Of a stretch of 34,215 bases of DNA, positions 32,319 through 34,215 are shown piece after piece. Origin of the DNA: JBBQVS01 sp964250765 (GTDB taxonomy: Bacteria; Chloroflexota; Ktedonobacteria; Ktedonobacterales; Ktedonobacteraceae); assembly GCA_964250765.1 (NCBI GenBank), contig CAXUHF010000052.1:1-34215 (forward strand), given 5' to 3'. The position numbers were made by a program, and so were the translations under genes. The notes beneath the pieces are model-generated. The model did no database searches and was not told where the DNA came from. It saw only the letters and a list, made by a program, of their open reading frames with translations. Numbering within the stretch: position 1 is the first letter of the stretch; every line of letters begins with the position of its first letter.

Positions 32319-32327
32319 ATTATAACA
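32319..32327 (-). promoter_or_regulatory. Extended -10 promoter of the GT2 operon
   Basis: TGT-TATAAT on the minus strand (32327-32319) is a perfect extended -10 about 67 bases before the start at 32252. No clear -35 accompanies it. Confidence 0.5.
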
Positions 32328-32756
32328 TACCGTTATTTACAGGCTCTGGTGTACGGTATCATTTGTCTTTTTGTTGATTAGTTCCTGATTAATAAAACGC
32401 TTGAGTAACAAAAAGGGACACATGTTAATAGAATTTTCCTATTCTTCTAGTACGTCTCGTATACTAGGTGTTTTGCGTACTTATGCTTCTCACCCTATCA
32501 TAGCAAGGAAATATGAAGAAACTCTCAAGATGGAGTAAATTTTTTCCTGATTTGGTAGAGAGAATACCCCAAACACTGTAACTTTCAATGGAAGGGTTTT
32601 TAAGGGAACGAGATGTAGAGGCTTTAATCATTACGCGCTCTTCCCGCATACACGGCGAAAGGACATGGGAATGTTAGCATCAACGCTCTCACCTAGCGAG
32701 TCTATAGCTTACAGGGCATAATGATGCTGTTTGACAATTTAATGTGGATATGTAGA
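32328..32756. other. Intergenic stretch with worn repeat fragments
   Basis: No gene is supported here. At 32614-32640 lies one worn arm of the TTTAATTCATTA-core repeat (TGTAGAGGCTTTAATCATTA, then CGCGCTC), missing one T. About 70 bp on, AGGGCATAATGA (32712-32723) resembles the inner part of the opposite arm. The rest is AT-rich, and I find no feature in it. Confidence 0.5.
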
Positions 32757-32813
32757 TTGTAGGGGTTTATAGCCTGTTTATTTTGTTCATTCGCATAATT
32801 ATGGCCCCTACAA
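32757..32813. repeat. Degenerate palindromic repeat (TTGTAGGGG ends)
   Basis: TTGTAGGGG (32757-32765) and CCCCTACAA (32805-32813) are perfect 9-bp inverted ends. The inner arms have diverged. It begins 5 bp past the stop of the phosphodiesterase gene. It shares the end sequence, but not the core, with the repeats at 14737 and 19264. Confidence 0.7.
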
Positions 32814-32818
32814 CTCAT

Positions 32819-33595
32819 CTATTGGTTCGGTTGTATCTTGGCAAAGAGGTCGGGTCGGTCTGAGGTAATGGAGTCGATGCCTGTAGCGGCAAGACTACGC
32901 ATCTCTTCGAGTGTGTTGACGGTCCAGCAGCCAAGTTTGAGGCCCTGAGCATGCACTCTTTCAGGCATATCTGGCGTAAAAAGATCGCTGTCCATGTTGA
33001 GCCAGTCTACTTGCAAAGAGTTAGCTTGCTGTAGAAGTGTCTCAAAGGCATTTTCGCTTTTCGGGTTCCATATATCCTCTGAGATGATGGCGGCTGTTTT
33101 GAGAGATGGTTCTAACGATTTGATGAGAGGAAGAATGAGCAGGTCAAAGGAAATGATAAGTACACTATCGAGCATCCCTGCAGCGCGAATCTCCTTAACA
33201 ACGGTCTCAGCAATATTCGGATAGCGTCCGTAGTTGCCATTCTCCTTGCTTGCTTTTATTTCAACATAGACCTGCGTTCGTGCTCTTGCCAAATCGAGAA
33301 CTTCTCGTAACGTAGGAATATGTTGATGATCGGGCCAACCGCCGGGGAAGTGCGCTGCAGCATTGAGCGAACGTAGATAAGCAAAATCCAGATCAAGAAT
33401 GTTCCCCTCGCCGTCAGTGAGTTTTTCGACGGTGTTATCGTGAAACACAATAGCGTGCCCATCTTTCGTCATTTGCACATCAAGTTCGATGGCATCGACG
33501 GAGAGAGTGAGTGCGGTACGAAAGGCTGCGAGTGTATTTTCAGGGGCGAGATGAGAGCCACCCCGGTGAGCTACGCGCTGAAAATCTATTTCCAT
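32819..33595 (-). CDS. Glycerophosphodiester phosphodiesterase
   Basis: This 258-residue TIM-barrel enzyme hydrolyses glycerophosphodiesters to glycerol 3-phosphate and an alcohol. The catalytic histidines are H10 (AHRGG) and H52 (VFHD). Metal ligands E37 and D39 lie in AIELDVQMTKDG, and APENT (residues 17-21) is the expected motif. No signal peptide is visible, so it acts in the cytoplasm. AGGAGG lies about 14 bases before the ATG, rather far, but no other in-frame start exists. It is divergent from the thioesterase gene. Confidence 0.93.
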   Translation of the reverse strand: MEIDFQRVAHRGGSHLAPENTLAAFRTALTLSVDAIELDVQMTKDGHAIVFHDNTVEKLTDGEGNILDLDFAYLRSLNAAAHFPGGWPDHQHIPTLREVLDLARARTQVYVEIKASKENGNYGRYPNIAETVVKEIRAAGMLDSVLIISFDLLILPLIKSLEPSLKTAAIISEDIWNPKSENAFETLLQQANSLQVDWLNMDSDLFTPDMPERVHAQGLKLGCWTVNTLEEMRSLAATGIDSITSDRPDLFAKIQPNQ

Positions 33596-33745
33596 AAAGA
33601 ACTGTAATACCTCCTAGGAAGTGAGCTACTTCGTGCCCTCATTCTATCATCTACGACGAAAAGTACCCGCCTTTTGGGTGAGTTTTGGATATTGTTTTTG
33701 TTGTATAGTAGAGGAAATATTTTCTTAGAGAGTGAGAAGTGCTGT

Positions 33746-34126
33746 ATGACGCTGATACCAGGAATGAAGGCTGAGGTGACGACGACGGTTGTACATGAGA
33801 ACACTGCTGCATCGGTGGGTGCGGGCGGCGTCGAGGTATTTGGGACGCCGATGATGATTGCGCTAATGGAAAACGCGTCGTGGCAAGCGGTCATCAACGG
33901 ACTCGATGAGGGCTATGTGACAGTGGGAACGGTGGTTGATATACGCCATCTTGCCGCCACGCCTATCGGTCAAAAGGTACGTGCGGAGGCAGAGCTACTT
34001 GAGGTTGACGGACGAAGATTAGTCTTTAAGGTCGAGGCATACGATGAACGACGCAAAATCGGCGAGGGCAAGCACGAACGGGCGATTGTACAGCTCGAAC
34101 GCTTTTTGAGCCGACTGAATGGGTAG
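33746..34126 (+). CDS. FlK-like hotdog thioesterase
   Basis: This 126-residue hotdog-fold protein resembles fluoroacetyl-CoA thioesterase FlK. The catalytic set is in place: T34 (VFGTPMM), E42 (LMENAS, eight residues later as in FlK T42/E50) and H68 (DIRHLAATP). The common relatives cleave acyl-CoA esters whose natural substrate is unknown; specificity for fluoroacetyl-CoA is not implied. The ATG at 33746 starts the domain; the frame is open 24 codons further up without a ribosome site. A G-rich palindromic repeat follows 16 bp after the stop. Confidence 0.88.
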   Translation: MTLIPGMKAEVTTTVVHENTAASVGAGGVEVFGTPMMIALMENASWQAVINGLDEGYVTVGTVVDIRHLAATPIGQKVRAEAELLEVDGRRLVFKVEAYDERRKIGEGKHERAIVQLERFLSRLNG

Positions 34127-34142
34127 GTTTTGCAGGGGTCAA

Positions 34143-34180
34143 GGGGACAGGCGTCCCTTTGCGGGGCGTGGGGTGTCCCC
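34143..34180. repeat. G/C-rich palindromic repeat near the window end
   Basis: GGGGACA (34143-34149) and TGTCCCC (34174-34180) are inverted ends. Inside are two small hairpins (GGGAC-AGGC-GTCCC and GGGG-TGT-CCCC). It lies just past the thioesterase stop, as the other palindromes do, but the window ends before its full extent is clear. Confidence 0.55.
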
Positions 34181-34215
34181 ACTTTATCTCTCCTCCCTTC
34201 TCCGCCTCGGTGGAG

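Noticed and set aside
983..34180. CRISPR array or attachment sites
   Set aside because: The repeats are scattered, palindromic and of several types, with no spacer periodicity and no cas or integrase genes nearby.

Overview
The window is a dense, protein-coding stretch of a bacterial chromosome of moderate GC. Ribosome binding sites are mostly AGGAG-like, GTG and TTG starts are common, and the recognisable promoters are of the housekeeping sigma type. I see no rRNA, tRNA, CRISPR array, phage block or complete insertion sequence. The gene content (MoxR/DUF58/transglutaminase operon, many GNAT acetyltransferases, DUF2079 membrane protein, SdpI/SdpR pair, Rpn-type nuclease, GTAGGG-ended palindromic repeats) suggests a Chloroflexota bacterium, probably of the Ktedonobacteria. 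That placement is inference from content, not from a search.

Layout. 1-5480 (all minus): the first bases of an off-window gene, an NmrA-like NAD(P)-binding protein, three GNAT acetyltransferases in a row (one a paralogue with most of its second domain deleted), and an ABC-2 exporter (ATPase then permease). 5684-6581: two short single-gene units, each with its own consensus-like promoter: an unrecognised 70-residue protein closed by a strong intrinsic terminator, and an unrecognised 122-residue protein. 6600-11290 (minus): the moxR - DUF58 - transglutaminase operon. 11605-12534: an Rpn-family nuclease gene broken by one in-frame stop. 12583-14664 (plus): acylphosphatase, gatC, gatA. 14856-15842: a D,D-carboxypeptidase. 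15924-16919 (minus): a sugar phosphate isomerase/epimerase-like protein. 17238-19220 (plus): a metallophosphoesterase with a very large acidic insert, then peptidyl-tRNA hydrolase. 19374-20703 (minus): DUF5808 protein - SdpR-like repressor - SdpI-like membrane protein, behind a promoter overlapped by a perfect palindrome. 20911-22910: an APH-like kinase, a 49-residue membrane protein on the opposite strand overlapping its end, an Lrp/AsnC regulator and an SMR-like transporter. 23059-26568: mfd. 26565-27929 (minus): a two-domain protein of unknown function whose stop codon overlaps that of mfd. 27990-32252 (minus): a translationally coupled GT2 glycosyltransferase - UPF0104 membrane protein - DUF2079 membrane protein operon. 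32819-33595 (minus): glycerophosphodiester phosphodiesterase. 33746-34126 (plus): FlK-like hotdog thioesterase.

The most striking non-coding signal is a set of palindromic repeats with a common design: GTAGGG-type ends, a variable core, a short conserved inner segment and an inverted second arm. They lie almost entirely just downstream of stop codons. In two cases the TAG of the repeat end is in frame with the upstream gene, and in one of these it is the stop codon. Other items worth attention are the self-contained 70-residue peptide unit, the domain-deleted GNAT paralogue, the acidic insert in the phosphoesterase, the SdpR/SdpI unit without its toxin genes, and the candidate lipid-linked glycosylation operon.
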